Source: Paenibacillus assamensis DSM 18201
GTDB taxonomy: Bacteria > Bacillota > Bacilli > Paenibacillales > Paenibacillaceae
Assembly (NCBI RefSeq): GCF_000422445.1
Contig: NZ_AULU01000006.1
Coordinates: forward strand, 1-64,000
Length of the DNA: 64,000 bases
Direction: 5' to 3'
Shown: positions 8,217 through 15,251 of the stretch, in pieces
How the letters are laid out: each line of letters starts with the position of its first letter
Numbering within the stretch: the first letter of the stretch is position 1
The notes under the pieces: model-generated
Seen by the model: only the letters and a program-made list of their open reading frames with translations
Databases searched by the model: none
What the model was told of the DNA's origin: nothing
Translations under genes and position numbers: made by a program

Positions 8217-8321
8217 TTATAGGCCATATAAGATTGGCTCAATAAGGAAGATTAAAGTGGAAGCGATCATAGCGATGAGCATGACGTAGACAACGATCTT
8301 AAACCAACGTTTGGATTGCAT
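8217..8321 (-). CDS. Prli42-like stressosome membrane miniprotein
   Basis: This is a 34-codon gene. The product begins MQSKRWFKIVVYVMLIAMIA and continues as one hydrophobic helix ending LIEPILYGL. A basic N-terminus followed by K-VVYxMLxxMxxSTL is the pattern of Prli42, the small membrane protein that anchors the stressosome in Listeria and is found across Firmicutes. AAAGGAG stands 9 nt before the ATG. It is transcribed divergently from the M20 peptidase gene across 77 bp. The identification rests on motif and size only. Confidence 0.72.
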   Translation of the reverse strand: MQSKRWFKIVVYVMLIAMIASTLIFLIEPILYGL

Positions 8322-8398
8322 AGGAAGGCACTCCTTTCTCTCTAAATCAATGATATACTATTTATTTTAACGAAAAATGAGTGTGGAGGAAAGATACG

Positions 8399-9529
8399 AT
8401 GGTACAACAAGAGCGATTAGTACAACATTTTTTGCAATTGGTTCAAGTAGATAGTGAAACACGCTATGAGCGCGAAATCTGTGATCTGCTAAAAAAACAG
8501 TTCAGCGAACTAGGACTTGATGTATATGAAGATGATACGCAAGAGAAGTCTGGACATGGCGCAGGGAACTTGATCGTTACATGGCCAGCATCGGCAGGAC
8601 AAGAACAAGCGAAGCGCATTTTCTTCACCTCTCATATGGATACAGTTACGCCTGGTAAAGGCATTAAGCCAGTTGTCGATGCAGACGGCATGATTCGCAG
8701 TGACGGTACGACTATTCTTGGTGCGGACGACAAAGCTGGTCTTGCTGCCATGTTCGAAGCGATTCGTGTCGTGCAACAATCCGGTCAAGCACATGGTCAA
8801 ATTCAATTCGTTATTACGGTTGGTGAGGAATCAGGCCTAAATGGTGCTCGTGTTATGGATGCATCTCTTTTGAAGGCTGATTTGGGATATGCTTTGGATT
8901 CGAACGGTGAGATCGGTTCCATAGCTGTAGCTGCACCTACACAAGCGAAGATTACGATGGAGATTTTCGGGAAGTCTGCACATGCAGGTGTGAACCCTGA
9001 AGATGGAATTAGCGCGATTCAAGTGGCAGGTAAAGCAGTAGCACGTATGCCACTTGGCCGTATCGATCACGAAACAACAGCAAACATCGGTCGCTTTGAA
9101 GGTGGCGGTGCGACGAATATCGTATGCGATTATGTCAAGCTGACAGCTGAAGCGAGAAGTATTGTGCAAGATAAGATGGATAAGCAAACGGCTGTTATGA
9201 AAGAAGCGCTTGAATCAGCAGCAGCAGAGTACGGTGCTCGCGCTAATTTCACAAGTGAAGTGATGTACCCAGCCTTTAACTTTACAGAAGAAGATGAAGT
9301 TGTGAAATTGGTTGCTCGTGCCAATGAGAAAATTGGCGTGCCAACTAGCGTATTCCATTCCGGCGGCGGAAGCGATGCGAATATTTTCAACGGTCATGGT
9401 GTCCCTACCGTTAACCTTGCAGTTGGCTACAAAGACATCCATACGACGAATGAGCATATTCATACTTCGGATTTGGTGAAGACGACAGAGCTTGTTGTTG
9501 CGATTATAGAAGAAGCAATTAAGGCGTAG
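8399..9529 (+). CDS. M20-family peptidase (PepT-like, YqjE-like)
   Basis: A 376-residue cytosolic zinc aminopeptidase of the M20 tripeptidase/YqjE type. Metal-binding signatures run in order: FTSHMDTVTPG, GADDKAGLAAM, TVGEESGLNGAR, ALDSNG and the C-terminal FHSGGGSDANIFN. A dimerisation insert with SAHAGVNPEDG lies in the middle. The ATG follows GGAGGAAA by 6-7 nt. An upstream GTG at 8381 overlaps that site and is not used here. A -10-like TATACT lies at 8354-8359. Bacillus also has yqjE a few genes after bkdB. The peptide substrate is unknown. Confidence 0.85.
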   Translation: MVQQERLVQHFLQLVQVDSETRYEREICDLLKKQFSELGLDVYEDDTQEKSGHGAGNLIVTWPASAGQEQAKRIFFTSHMDTVTPGKGIKPVVDADGMIRSDGTTILGADDKAGLAAMFEAIRVVQQSGQAHGQIQFVITVGEESGLNGARVMDASLLKADLGYALDSNGEIGSIAVAAPTQAKITMEIFGKSAHAGVNPEDGISAIQVAGKAVARMPLGRIDHETTANIGRFEGGGATNIVCDYVKLTAEARSIVQDKMDKQTAVMKEALESAAAEYGARANFTSEVMYPAFNFTEEDEVVKLVARANEKIGVPTSVFHSGGGSDANIFNGHGVPTVNLAVGYKDIHTTNEHIHTSDLVKTTELVVAIIEEAIKA

Positions 9530-9573
9530 CATTAAACGGGACGAAACCTTTGTCTAAAATCGACCCTTAAGAA

Positions 9574-9627
9574 AGAAGCATCCTGATTCACTGATAATTA
9601 GTGAAAGAGGATGCTTCTCTTTTTTTG
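9574..9627. terminator. Bidirectional terminator between the M20 peptidase and MFS genes
   Basis: AGAAGCATCCT (9574-9584) pairs with AGGATGCTTCT (9608-9618). An inner TTCACT/AGTGAA extends the stem, and CTTTTTTT follows on the plus strand. The two genes converge here, so the hairpin can serve both. Confidence 0.9.
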
Positions 9628-9630
9628 TAA

Positions 9631-10911
9631 TCATTTTGCTGTACGTAACGACTTACTCACTTCTACGTTTTCTGCTTCTTTGGAAGGCTCCTTCGACGCA
9701 GATAAATTAATGTAAAGGCTCAGCCACGCTCCAAACGCGACTACGATACCTGCAAGTGTAAAGACCGTAACGAGTGAAAATTGTTCCTTAATAAATCCAG
9801 CCATACCAGAAGCGATCATTACACCTGCCGTGTACAGCGGCATTGTAATTCCATTTACACGTCCGATAAAGTTTTCGTCTACAAACTGAATGAACCACGT
9901 ACTCAAAATAACTTGCAGTGCTGCAATCAGCAAACCACTTAGGAAGCGAATACCTAGTGTTAACCATAAAATTGTAGACCATCCTTCAATAACTAAAGAT
10001 ATGGCTAATCCTAATAAAGCAACTGCAAAAATGATTTTGCGGTGTTTCTGAATAAAGGTTCCACATGCCGATGCGATACTAATCCCGATGAACAATCCAA
10101 CACCTGCCGCTGTTGTTATCCAAGGTAATGATTCTTTAGGCAGTCCGAGACGCTCTGTTACAATAAATATTTCAAGTGGCTGAATTAAGCCGATTCCGAG
10201 ACTAATTACAATTTGCGTAAGTGTTAATAGTCGTAGGGTGGGGTGCGCCCATACATAGGATATACCTGCTTTAATATCTTCAAATACAGCAGTGTTCTCT
10301 TTCTTCTCTCGTTTATAGGAGGGTAGAGCAAGTTGGATAAGTGCTGCTAATGTGAAAATTCCGCATAATACGATCAAAGAGCCTTGAAGCCCGAGCACCT
10401 TGTACAAGGTAGTTCCAATAATGGGGCCAAGAATGACGAATATGGAGCCCAGACCTTGTGTAATCCCTATTGCAGTTGGCACTTGAGATTCTGGAACGTG
10501 TCGTTTGAACAGTACGGATGACGAGGGTACTGAAAATTGACTCACGATTGCAGAGACGACAGTAGCTAAAAATACAGCTTGCCAAATGCCAGATGCGAGA
10601 CATAGCATGATGACGACGATGGACAAGGCACTGAGCAAGTCACCGATAACGACTGTCCATTTTGGATTCCAGCGATCCGCGAATACGCCGCCGATCAAGG
10701 AAAAGATAAATATCGGAGCCATTTCAAATACGGTGAGTAAGGAAATGGCTACTGCATTTCCGTTTGTCATCTCCGTAACAGCGAATAGAAGGGCCATATT
10801 ACGTACCCAGATGCCAATTTGTTGGAGTAAATCAGCAGAAGCTACGATAAGAAAAACTCGATTGCTCCATAAAGATGGTGGTGCAGCTACAGGTGTAGCA
10901 TTGCTTGACAT
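9631..10911 (-). CDS. Major facilitator superfamily transporter
   Basis: A 426-residue integral membrane protein with about twelve hydrophobic segments. It has the MFS loop 2-3 motif GGVFADRWNPK near residue 75 and a central cytoplasmic loop around 200-215 (SYKREKKEN). The C-terminal tail is hydrophilic. The family member is probably a proton-driven drug or metabolite exporter, but the substrate cannot be read from the sequence. AGGGGGAC precedes the ATG. A TetR-type regulator gene lies just upstream in the same direction, and a shared motif at both promoters suggests drug-inducible efflux. Confidence 0.85.
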   Translation of the reverse strand: MSSNATPVAAPPSLWSNRVFLIVASADLLQQIGIWVRNMALLFAVTEMTNGNAVAISLLTVFEMAPIFIFSLIGGVFADRWNPKWTVVIGDLLSALSIVVIMLCLASGIWQAVFLATVVSAIVSQFSVPSSSVLFKRHVPESQVPTAIGITQGLGSIFVILGPIIGTTLYKVLGLQGSLIVLCGIFTLAALIQLALPSYKREKKENTAVFEDIKAGISYVWAHPTLRLLTLTQIVISLGIGLIQPLEIFIVTERLGLPKESLPWITTAAGVGLFIGISIASACGTFIQKHRKIIFAVALLGLAISLVIEGWSTILWLTLGIRFLSGLLIAALQVILSTWFIQFVDENFIGRVNGITMPLYTAGVMIASGMAGFIKEQFSLVTVFTLAGIVVAFGAWLSLYINLSASKEPSKEAENVEVSKSLRTAK

Positions 10912-10936
10912 GATTTATTGTCCCCCTAAATTTAAA

Positions 10937-10963
10937 TATACTGACTGTCCGGTTTAATAATGG
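10937..10963. promoter_or_regulatory. Operator-like motif in the MFS promoter region
   Basis: A 27-bp stretch starting TATACTGACTGTCCGG and ending TAATAATGG matches a second stretch at the tetR promoter in 22 of 27 positions, in opposite orientation relative to the downstream gene. It lies 26 bp upstream of the MFS start codon. This is a candidate site for the adjacent TetR-family repressor. Confidence 0.6.
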
Positions 10964-11010
10964 GTGAAAATAAAGATGGATTCGTTCATCCATCTATTTC
11001 GTCCTTTATG

Positions 11011-11604
11011 TTATGCGCGAATACCGTTAAGGAACACATCGATTGCCTTGCGATGTATGAACTCAAGTTCTTCAAGCGAGTAGTTGTCAAACTGGATAAT
11101 GCCAAGTCCGCCTAATACGCTGTAAAGCAACAGAGCTAGCTTCTCGGGATCATCTTCAGCGAATTCTTTTTGCTGGATACCTTCTTTAATCACATCGAGA
11201 ATTAACGGGAGTGGGAACTTAGACATTTCCACAATTTTCTCAATCACTTCTGGATCTGCACCTTTAGTCCCGGAAAATTCCATCGATGCTTGCATTAATG
11301 GGTTTTCAAAGTCATGAGCGAAATGATGAGCGATCGCATACAGCTTCTCCGTAGCGGTTGAAACGAGTTTGAATCGTTCTGTACACTTAAAGATCCAATC
11401 GACCATATTTAACTCAAGTAAGTACATAAATAGCTGTTCTTTACTTTTGAAATGGTAGTAAATGCTGCCTTTACTCATGCCAGAAGATTCTCGAATCTGC
11501 TCCATAGAAGTGGCTTGGTATCCTTGTTGAATAAAGAGCTGCTTCGCAGCAGCAGCTATCGCTTGCTTAGTCTGTTCGGCTTCTTCTGCAGTTCGACGTG
11601 CCAT
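11011..11604 (-). CDS. TetR-family transcriptional repressor
   Basis: A 197-residue regulator. Its N-terminal DNA-binding domain reads IAAAAKQLFIQQGYQATSMEQ then SGMSKGSIYYHFKSKEQLF (residues about 12-58), the classic TetR helix-turn-helix. The rest is an all-helical ligand-binding and dimerisation domain with no recognisable ligand motif. The ATG at 11604 is chosen because GGAGG precedes it by 10 nt; longer in-frame starts would overlap the putative operator. It likely represses itself and the MFS gene 99 bp downstream. Confidence 0.87.
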   Translation of the reverse strand: MARRTAEEAEQTKQAIAAAAKQLFIQQGYQATSMEQIRESSGMSKGSIYYHFKSKEQLFMYLLELNMVDWIFKCTERFKLVSTATEKLYAIAHHFAHDFENPLMQASMEFSGTKGADPEVIEKIVEMSKFPLPLILDVIKEGIQQKEFAEDDPEKLALLLYSVLGGLGIIQFDNYSLEELEFIHRKAIDVFLNGIRA

Positions 11605-11617
11605 GAATACGTATCCT

Positions 11618-11644
11618 CCATTATTAGAACGATCGGTCAGTATA
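11618..11644 (-). promoter_or_regulatory. tetR promoter with operator-like motif
   Basis: On the minus strand, TTGATT, a 17-bp spacer and TAATAA form a sigma-A-type promoter. The spacer contains ACTGACCGATCGTTCT, a partial palindrome typical of TetR operators. The stretch is the partner of the motif at 10937-10963. Binding here would block RNA polymerase directly. Confidence 0.6.
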
Positions 11645-11779
11645 ATCAAATCTTAGCTTGGTCAGAAGGAGGTGTCAAGTGCATAACAGCGGAGTAGGGT
11701 CAAAGCCTTGTGAAAATTATGCTAAGATGCCTCGTTGATTGCATCAGTGTACAGATGGATACGTGGTTGGTTAAAAGTG

Positions 11780-11920
11780 TTATTTTCTGTGCGGTTTACT
11801 TAGTATATCGGATATTTTGGCATCTTTGCCTTCTTTCATCATCATACGTCGTAAAGCTGCACTTATATCATAACCTTTACCGGAAAGCCACAACTGTTTA
11901 TTCGTACGAAATTGTTTCAT
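11780..11920 (-). CDS. mciZ: MciZ-like inhibitor of Z-ring formation
   Basis: A 46-residue product with MKQFRTNKQLWLSGKGYDIS, then AALRRMMMKEG and a C-terminal KISDILSKP. This parallels B. subtilis MciZ (K-x-LVGKAWEIRAKLKEYG ... VKDWISKP), a mother-cell peptide that caps FtsZ filaments during sporulation. In Bacillus mciZ also sits next to nudF, as here. AAGGAG is 13 nt before the ATG, a little far. A sigma-E-like promoter lies upstream. The call rests on motif, size and position. Confidence 0.72.
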   Translation of the reverse strand: MKQFRTNKQLWLSGKGYDISAALRRMMMKEGKDAKISDILSKPHRK

Positions 11921-11973
11921 TGCTGCATCTCATCTCCTTGTCGTCATCGTGTTTATGAATGCCATCTGATATA

Positions 11974-12003
11974 ATTTGTATGTAATAGATTGTGTGTATA
12001 TGT
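11974..12003 (-). promoter_or_regulatory. Sigma-E-like promoter of mciZ
   Basis: Minus strand: ACATATA (12003-11997), 14-bp spacer, CATACAAAT (11982-11974). This matches 5 of 7 and 7 of 8 bases of the usual sigma-E elements. A direct repeat TAATAGATTG (plus strand 11983-11992 and 12010-12019) overlaps the region, which is shared with divergent nudF. Confidence 0.45.
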
Positions 12004-12056
12004 GAAAAATAATAGATTGAGTAGTTATTGCAGATGGATAAGGGGATGGATAGAGA

Positions 12057-12635
12057 ATGAATCATTCGAATCAATATGAAGCGGGTAAACTTTTTGAAGA
12101 ATTGACGATAGAGACGAAGAAAATATTTGATGGCAAAGTGATTTCCTTGCAAGTAGACACGGTATCTTTGCCTGATGGCTCGACGGCCACTCGTGAAATT
12201 GTTAAGCATCCAGGAGCTGTAGCTGTACTTGCGATTCGCGACGACAAAATGATTGTTGTTGAACAGTACCGGAAGCCGCTGGGGAAGTCCCAAGTTGAAA
12301 TACCTGCGGGTAAGTTAGATGCGGGTGAGCTGCCGCAGGCAGCGGCAACAAGGGAATTGGAAGAAGAGACAGGATACATCGCAGAGTCGCTAATTCCCCT
12401 TACTTCTTTTTACACATCACCTGGCTTTGCAGATGAAATTATTCATTTATTTGTTGCTGAACAGCTTGTACAAGGTTCGATGCAGACAGATGAGGATGAG
12501 TTTCTTGAAGTCACGGCACTTACGTTGGATGAAGCTTTCACAGCGATTCGGGCAGGACGTATTAGTGATGCAAAAACGATAAGTGCGGTTTATGCATGGC
12601 AAATTAAGAAGTTGACAGGACAATGGCCTCTGTGA
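12057..12635 (+). CDS. nudF: ADP-ribose pyrophosphatase, Nudix family
   Basis: NudF hydrolyses ADP-ribose to AMP and ribose 5-phosphate, removing a reactive by-product of NAD metabolism. The Nudix box runs from GKLDAGE through REL to EEETG (residues about 83-104), with the proper G-x5-E-x7-REVxEE spacing. Length (192 residues) is typical. An AAGGGG site precedes the ATG. It overlaps the following EndoQ-type gene by 13 nt, so the two are translated together. Confidence 0.88.
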   Translation: MNHSNQYEAGKLFEELTIETKKIFDGKVISLQVDTVSLPDGSTATREIVKHPGAVAVLAIRDDKMIVVEQYRKPLGKSQVEIPAGKLDAGELPQAAATRELEEETGYIAESLIPLTSFYTSPGFADEIIHLFVAEQLVQGSMQTDEDEFLEVTALTLDEAFTAIRAGRISDAKTISAVYAWQIKKLTGQWPL

Positions 12636-13852
12636 GTGAGAAAATGAAACTAAATCTGAGTACGTACTACGCGGATTTACACGTCCATATCGGAGCTACT
12701 TCAGAAGGAAGGGCTGTTAAAATAAGCGCCAGTCGAAATTTAACTTTCGAAGCGATTGCTCGTGAAGCAACTGATCGTAAAGGAATCGATCTAATCGGGA
12801 TTATTGATGCGCAATCACCAGGTGTGCTTGCTGATATCGATCGCTTAATCGCCCGAGGGGAAATGGAGGAGCTCCCTGCGGGTGGGATTCGCTATAAAAA
12901 TACGACCATTTTATTGGGGAGTGAAATTGAGATTAAGCCCGACGGAAAAGGCACGGCACATGTACTTTGCTATATGCCCAGCCTTGACGCGATGAAGCAC
13001 TTTTCACGTTGGATGTCTGCACATATGCGTAATATCCATCTGTCCACGCAGCGTATTTATGTAGAGGCAGTGAAGCTACAGCAGGAGGTTGCAGCCTATG
13101 GAGGAGTATTCGTCCCTGCTCATATTTTCACCCCGCATAAAAGCATATACGGCAGCTGTACAGATCGGATGGAGGACGTGCTGGACATGCAGCTCGTTGA
13201 TGCTGTTGAAGTTGGCTTGAGTGCAGATCGTGACATGACAGCGCGTATTTCAGAACTTGACCCGTATACACTATTAACGAATTCAGATGCCCACTCACTA
13301 TCCAAAATTGGACGTGAGTACAATTCATTTGTTATGGCGGAGCCGAATTTTGCAGAATGGTGCAAAGTGCTGCGCAAGCAGGAGGGACGCGGTGTTGCAG
13401 CGAATTATGGCCTGAATCCGCGGCTTGGAAAGTACCATCGCACAACTTGTGGCAATGGGCACTTGTTAGTGGATGGAGTTCATTCGTCTGGGAATCATAT
13501 GTCTCAACCATGTTCAACATGCGGCAGTAAAGTAGTCATCGGCGGTGTGTACGATCGAATTGCATCTATTGCAGATCGAAGTGTAGAGGAGGCTGTTCGC
13601 CCTGATCGTACTCCTTATATTCATCAGGTACCTTTAGAATATTTACCTGGTGTTGGGCCTAGCACGATGAGGAAGATGCTGCAGCAGTTCGGTACAGAGA
13701 TGAATATTTTGCATCGAGCAAGTATGGAGGATCTTTGTGCTGTCGTAGGTGACAAAATTGCACAATTCATTCAAGCGGCACGCACAGGAACACTGGAGCT
13801 CAGAAGCGGCGGTGGAGGAACGTATGGAGGAGTCATGAACACAGAAAAATAA
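12623..13852 (+). CDS. PHP-domain endonuclease Q-type protein
   Basis: The 409-residue protein matches the EndoQ/TIGR00375 family, which nicks DNA 5' of deaminated bases such as uracil and hypoxanthine. The N-terminal PHP metallo-phosphoesterase domain shows YADLHVHIG, GSEIEI, FVPAHIFTP and NSDAHS. A zinc finger follows (TTCGNGH and CSTCG, about residues 274-300). Near the C-terminus a helix-hairpin-helix reads LPGVGPSTMRKML. The ATG at 12623 lies inside nudF; a second ATG at 12644 is possible. Pairing with a Nudix gene suggests a damage-cleansing operon. EndoQ activity is inferred from family. Confidence 0.8.
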   Translation: MASVSEKMKLNLSTYYADLHVHIGATSEGRAVKISASRNLTFEAIAREATDRKGIDLIGIIDAQSPGVLADIDRLIARGEMEELPAGGIRYKNTTILLGSEIEIKPDGKGTAHVLCYMPSLDAMKHFSRWMSAHMRNIHLSTQRIYVEAVKLQQEVAAYGGVFVPAHIFTPHKSIYGSCTDRMEDVLDMQLVDAVEVGLSADRDMTARISELDPYTLLTNSDAHSLSKIGREYNSFVMAEPNFAEWCKVLRKQEGRGVAANYGLNPRLGKYHRTTCGNGHLLVDGVHSSGNHMSQPCSTCGSKVVIGGVYDRIASIADRSVEEAVRPDRTPYIHQVPLEYLPGVGPSTMRKMLQQFGTEMNILHRASMEDLCAVVGDKIAQFIQAARTGTLELRSGGGGTYGGVMNTEK

Positions 13853-13865
13853 AAATAAGGCATTA

Positions 13866-13895
13866 TCATATGATGGCATGTATATGCATATACAT
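13866..13895 (+). promoter_or_regulatory. Sigma-E-like promoter of spoIIM
   Basis: TCATATG (13866-13872), 14-bp spacer and CATATACAT (13887-13895) match 6 of 7 and 6 of 8 positions of sigma-E elements. The position, 53 bp before the spoIIM start, and the known sigma-E dependence of spoIIM in Bacillus support the call. Confidence 0.5.
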
Positions 13896-13896
13896 G
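13877..13896. repeat. Perfect 20-bp palindrome upstream of spoIIM
   Basis: CATGTATATGCATATACATG is its own reverse complement and covers the putative sigma-E -10 element. It may be a regulator site. Confidence 0.7.
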
Positions 13897-13948
13897 GAGC
13901 AACGTCAGAGCGGACAAGTTTTCCGTAAGGAGAAAGGAGACGTTGACC

Positions 13949-14590
13949 TTGTTAGCAATCATGCCGGATATAAAGAAGCATTTATATTTGTATGTGTTCG
14001 TGACATTGATATTTGTTGTAGGTGTTGTGTTCGGTGCTTTATTGGTCAACTCGTTAACGTATGACCAACAAGAGGAGCTATCGCGTCAATTGGAGCAAAT
14101 CTTTTTAACAGCAGGAGATTCTGCCGACACTACTGAATTCTGGTCCTCACTTTGGATGTATTGGCGGTGGATATTACTCATTGCTGTGCTTGGTATTTCT
14201 ATTGTAGGATTTCCACTTATTTTGATTCTTGACTTTGCAAAAGGTGTACTCATTGGATTTACGGTCGGAACTCTGGTCAGCCAATTCTCATGGAAGGGAA
14301 TGTTCGTAGCTTTGCTTGGAGTCGCTCCTCACAATATGATTGCGATTCCGCTTATGCTTATAGCGAGTGTTTCTGCCCTGTCTTTTGCGATTCATGTGAT
14401 GAAGGACAGGCTGTTCGTTCCGAAGATGCGTTCGTTAAAAAAACCGTTTCTCGATTATTTGACGACACAAGTTGGGGTATGTATAGGAATGATGGCGGTT
14501 GCCGTTATAATGACCTGGGTTAGCCCTTATCTCATGAATTGGATGTCTTCCTCCATAATTGATGTCGAGAGTGCTTTAAAGATCTCGTAA
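13949..14590 (+). CDS. spoIIM: Stage II sporulation protein M
   Basis: SpoIIM is a polytopic membrane protein of the SpoIID-SpoIIM-SpoIIP machine that thins septal peptidoglycan and drives engulfment. The 213 residues (214 in B. subtilis) show five or so hydrophobic segments, including FGALLVNSL, GFPLILILDFAKGVLIGF and GVAPHNMIAIP, which are conserved in the DUF95/SpoIIM family. The start is taken as TTG at 13949, 7 nt after AAAGGAGA; TTG 13943 is too close to that site and ATG 13961 too far. It precedes fur, as in Bacillus. Confidence 0.9.
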   Translation: MLAIMPDIKKHLYLYVFVTLIFVVGVVFGALLVNSLTYDQQEELSRQLEQIFLTAGDSADTTEFWSSLWMYWRWILLIAVLGISIVGFPLILILDFAKGVLIGFTVGTLVSQFSWKGMFVALLGVAPHNMIAIPLMLIASVSALSFAIHVMKDRLFVPKMRSLKKPFLDYLTTQVGVCIGMMAVAVIMTWVSPYLMNWMSSSIIDVESALKIS

Positions 14591-14595
14591 ATAAT

Positions 14596-14625
14596 TTGAC
14601 ACTGATTAGATAGTCCCCCTATAAT
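14596..14625 (+). promoter_or_regulatory. Sigma-A promoter of fur
   Basis: Consensus TTGACA (14596-14601), 18-bp spacer and consensus TATAAT (14620-14625), 45 bp before the start codon. I see no clear Fur or PerR box. Confidence 0.82.
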
Positions 14626-14670
14626 AATAGAAGTGAATTGAATTGCGGATAGGCGGCAAGGGGGGAGACC

Positions 14671-15129
14671 ATGGAGTCGCGGATTGATACAATTAAACAA
14701 CAACTGCAATCCCAAGGATATAAGCTGACACCGCAGCGTGAAGCGACTGTGCGCGTGCTGCTGGAGAATGAAGAGGACCATCTAAGTGCAGAGGATGTCT
14801 TCATGCTTGTCAAGGAGAAAGCTCCCGAAATCGGTCTTGCCACCGTTTACCGTACGTTAGAGCTTCTTAGTGAATTGCATGTGGTACAGAAGTTGAACTT
14901 TGGAGATGGAGTTGCTCGCTACGATTTGCGCGGCGACAACAGCAAACATCATCACCATCACTTAATCTGCGTGCAGTGCGGTACGATGCAAGAAATTTTG
15001 GATGACTGGCTGGGACCGTTGGAAGAGCGGTTAGCACAAGAATACAATTTCCATGTACTCGATCATCGTTTGGATTTCCAAGGTATTTGTAATAAATGCC
15101 AGGAGAAGGAATCCAAGCAAGAACAGTAG
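14671..15129 (+). CDS. fur: Ferric uptake regulator
   Basis: An iron-responsive DNA-binding repressor of iron-uptake genes. The 152-residue protein has the winged-helix region KLTPQREATVRVLLEN ... GLATVYRTLELL, a metal-binding HHHHHLIC stretch, and two CxxC zinc pairs (CVQCG and CNKCQ). The gene order spoIIM-fur-(yqzK)-xerD is that of B. subtilis, where this paralogue is Fur rather than PerR or Zur. The ATG follows AAGGGGGGAG. Confidence 0.88.
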   Translation: MESRIDTIKQQLQSQGYKLTPQREATVRVLLENEEDHLSAEDVFMLVKEKAPEIGLATVYRTLELLSELHVVQKLNFGDGVARYDLRGDNSKHHHHHLICVQCGTMQEILDDWLGPLEERLAQEYNFHVLDHRLDFQGICNKCQEKESKQEQ

Positions 15130-15190
15130 TTCATGTTAATTAGAATATGCAACTGCTGTTACACAACAATTACATCCGCATATAAGCAAG

Positions 15191-15234
15191 GGGCTGTCCG
15201 ACAAGTCATGTATAATGACTAGGGCAGCCCTTTT
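15191..15234 (+). terminator. Terminator of fur
   Basis: GGGCTGTCC pairs with GGGCAGCCC, extended inside by AGTCAT/ATGACT, followed by TTTT. It lies between convergent fur and the subtilase gene and could work weakly in the other direction. Confidence 0.8.
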
Positions 15235-15251
15235 ACGTTGAAAGCCCATAA

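Noticed and set aside
11710-11958. 82-codon plus-strand open frame between tetR and nudF
   Set aside because: No ribosome site, atypical composition, and it lies over the MciZ-like gene on the other strand.
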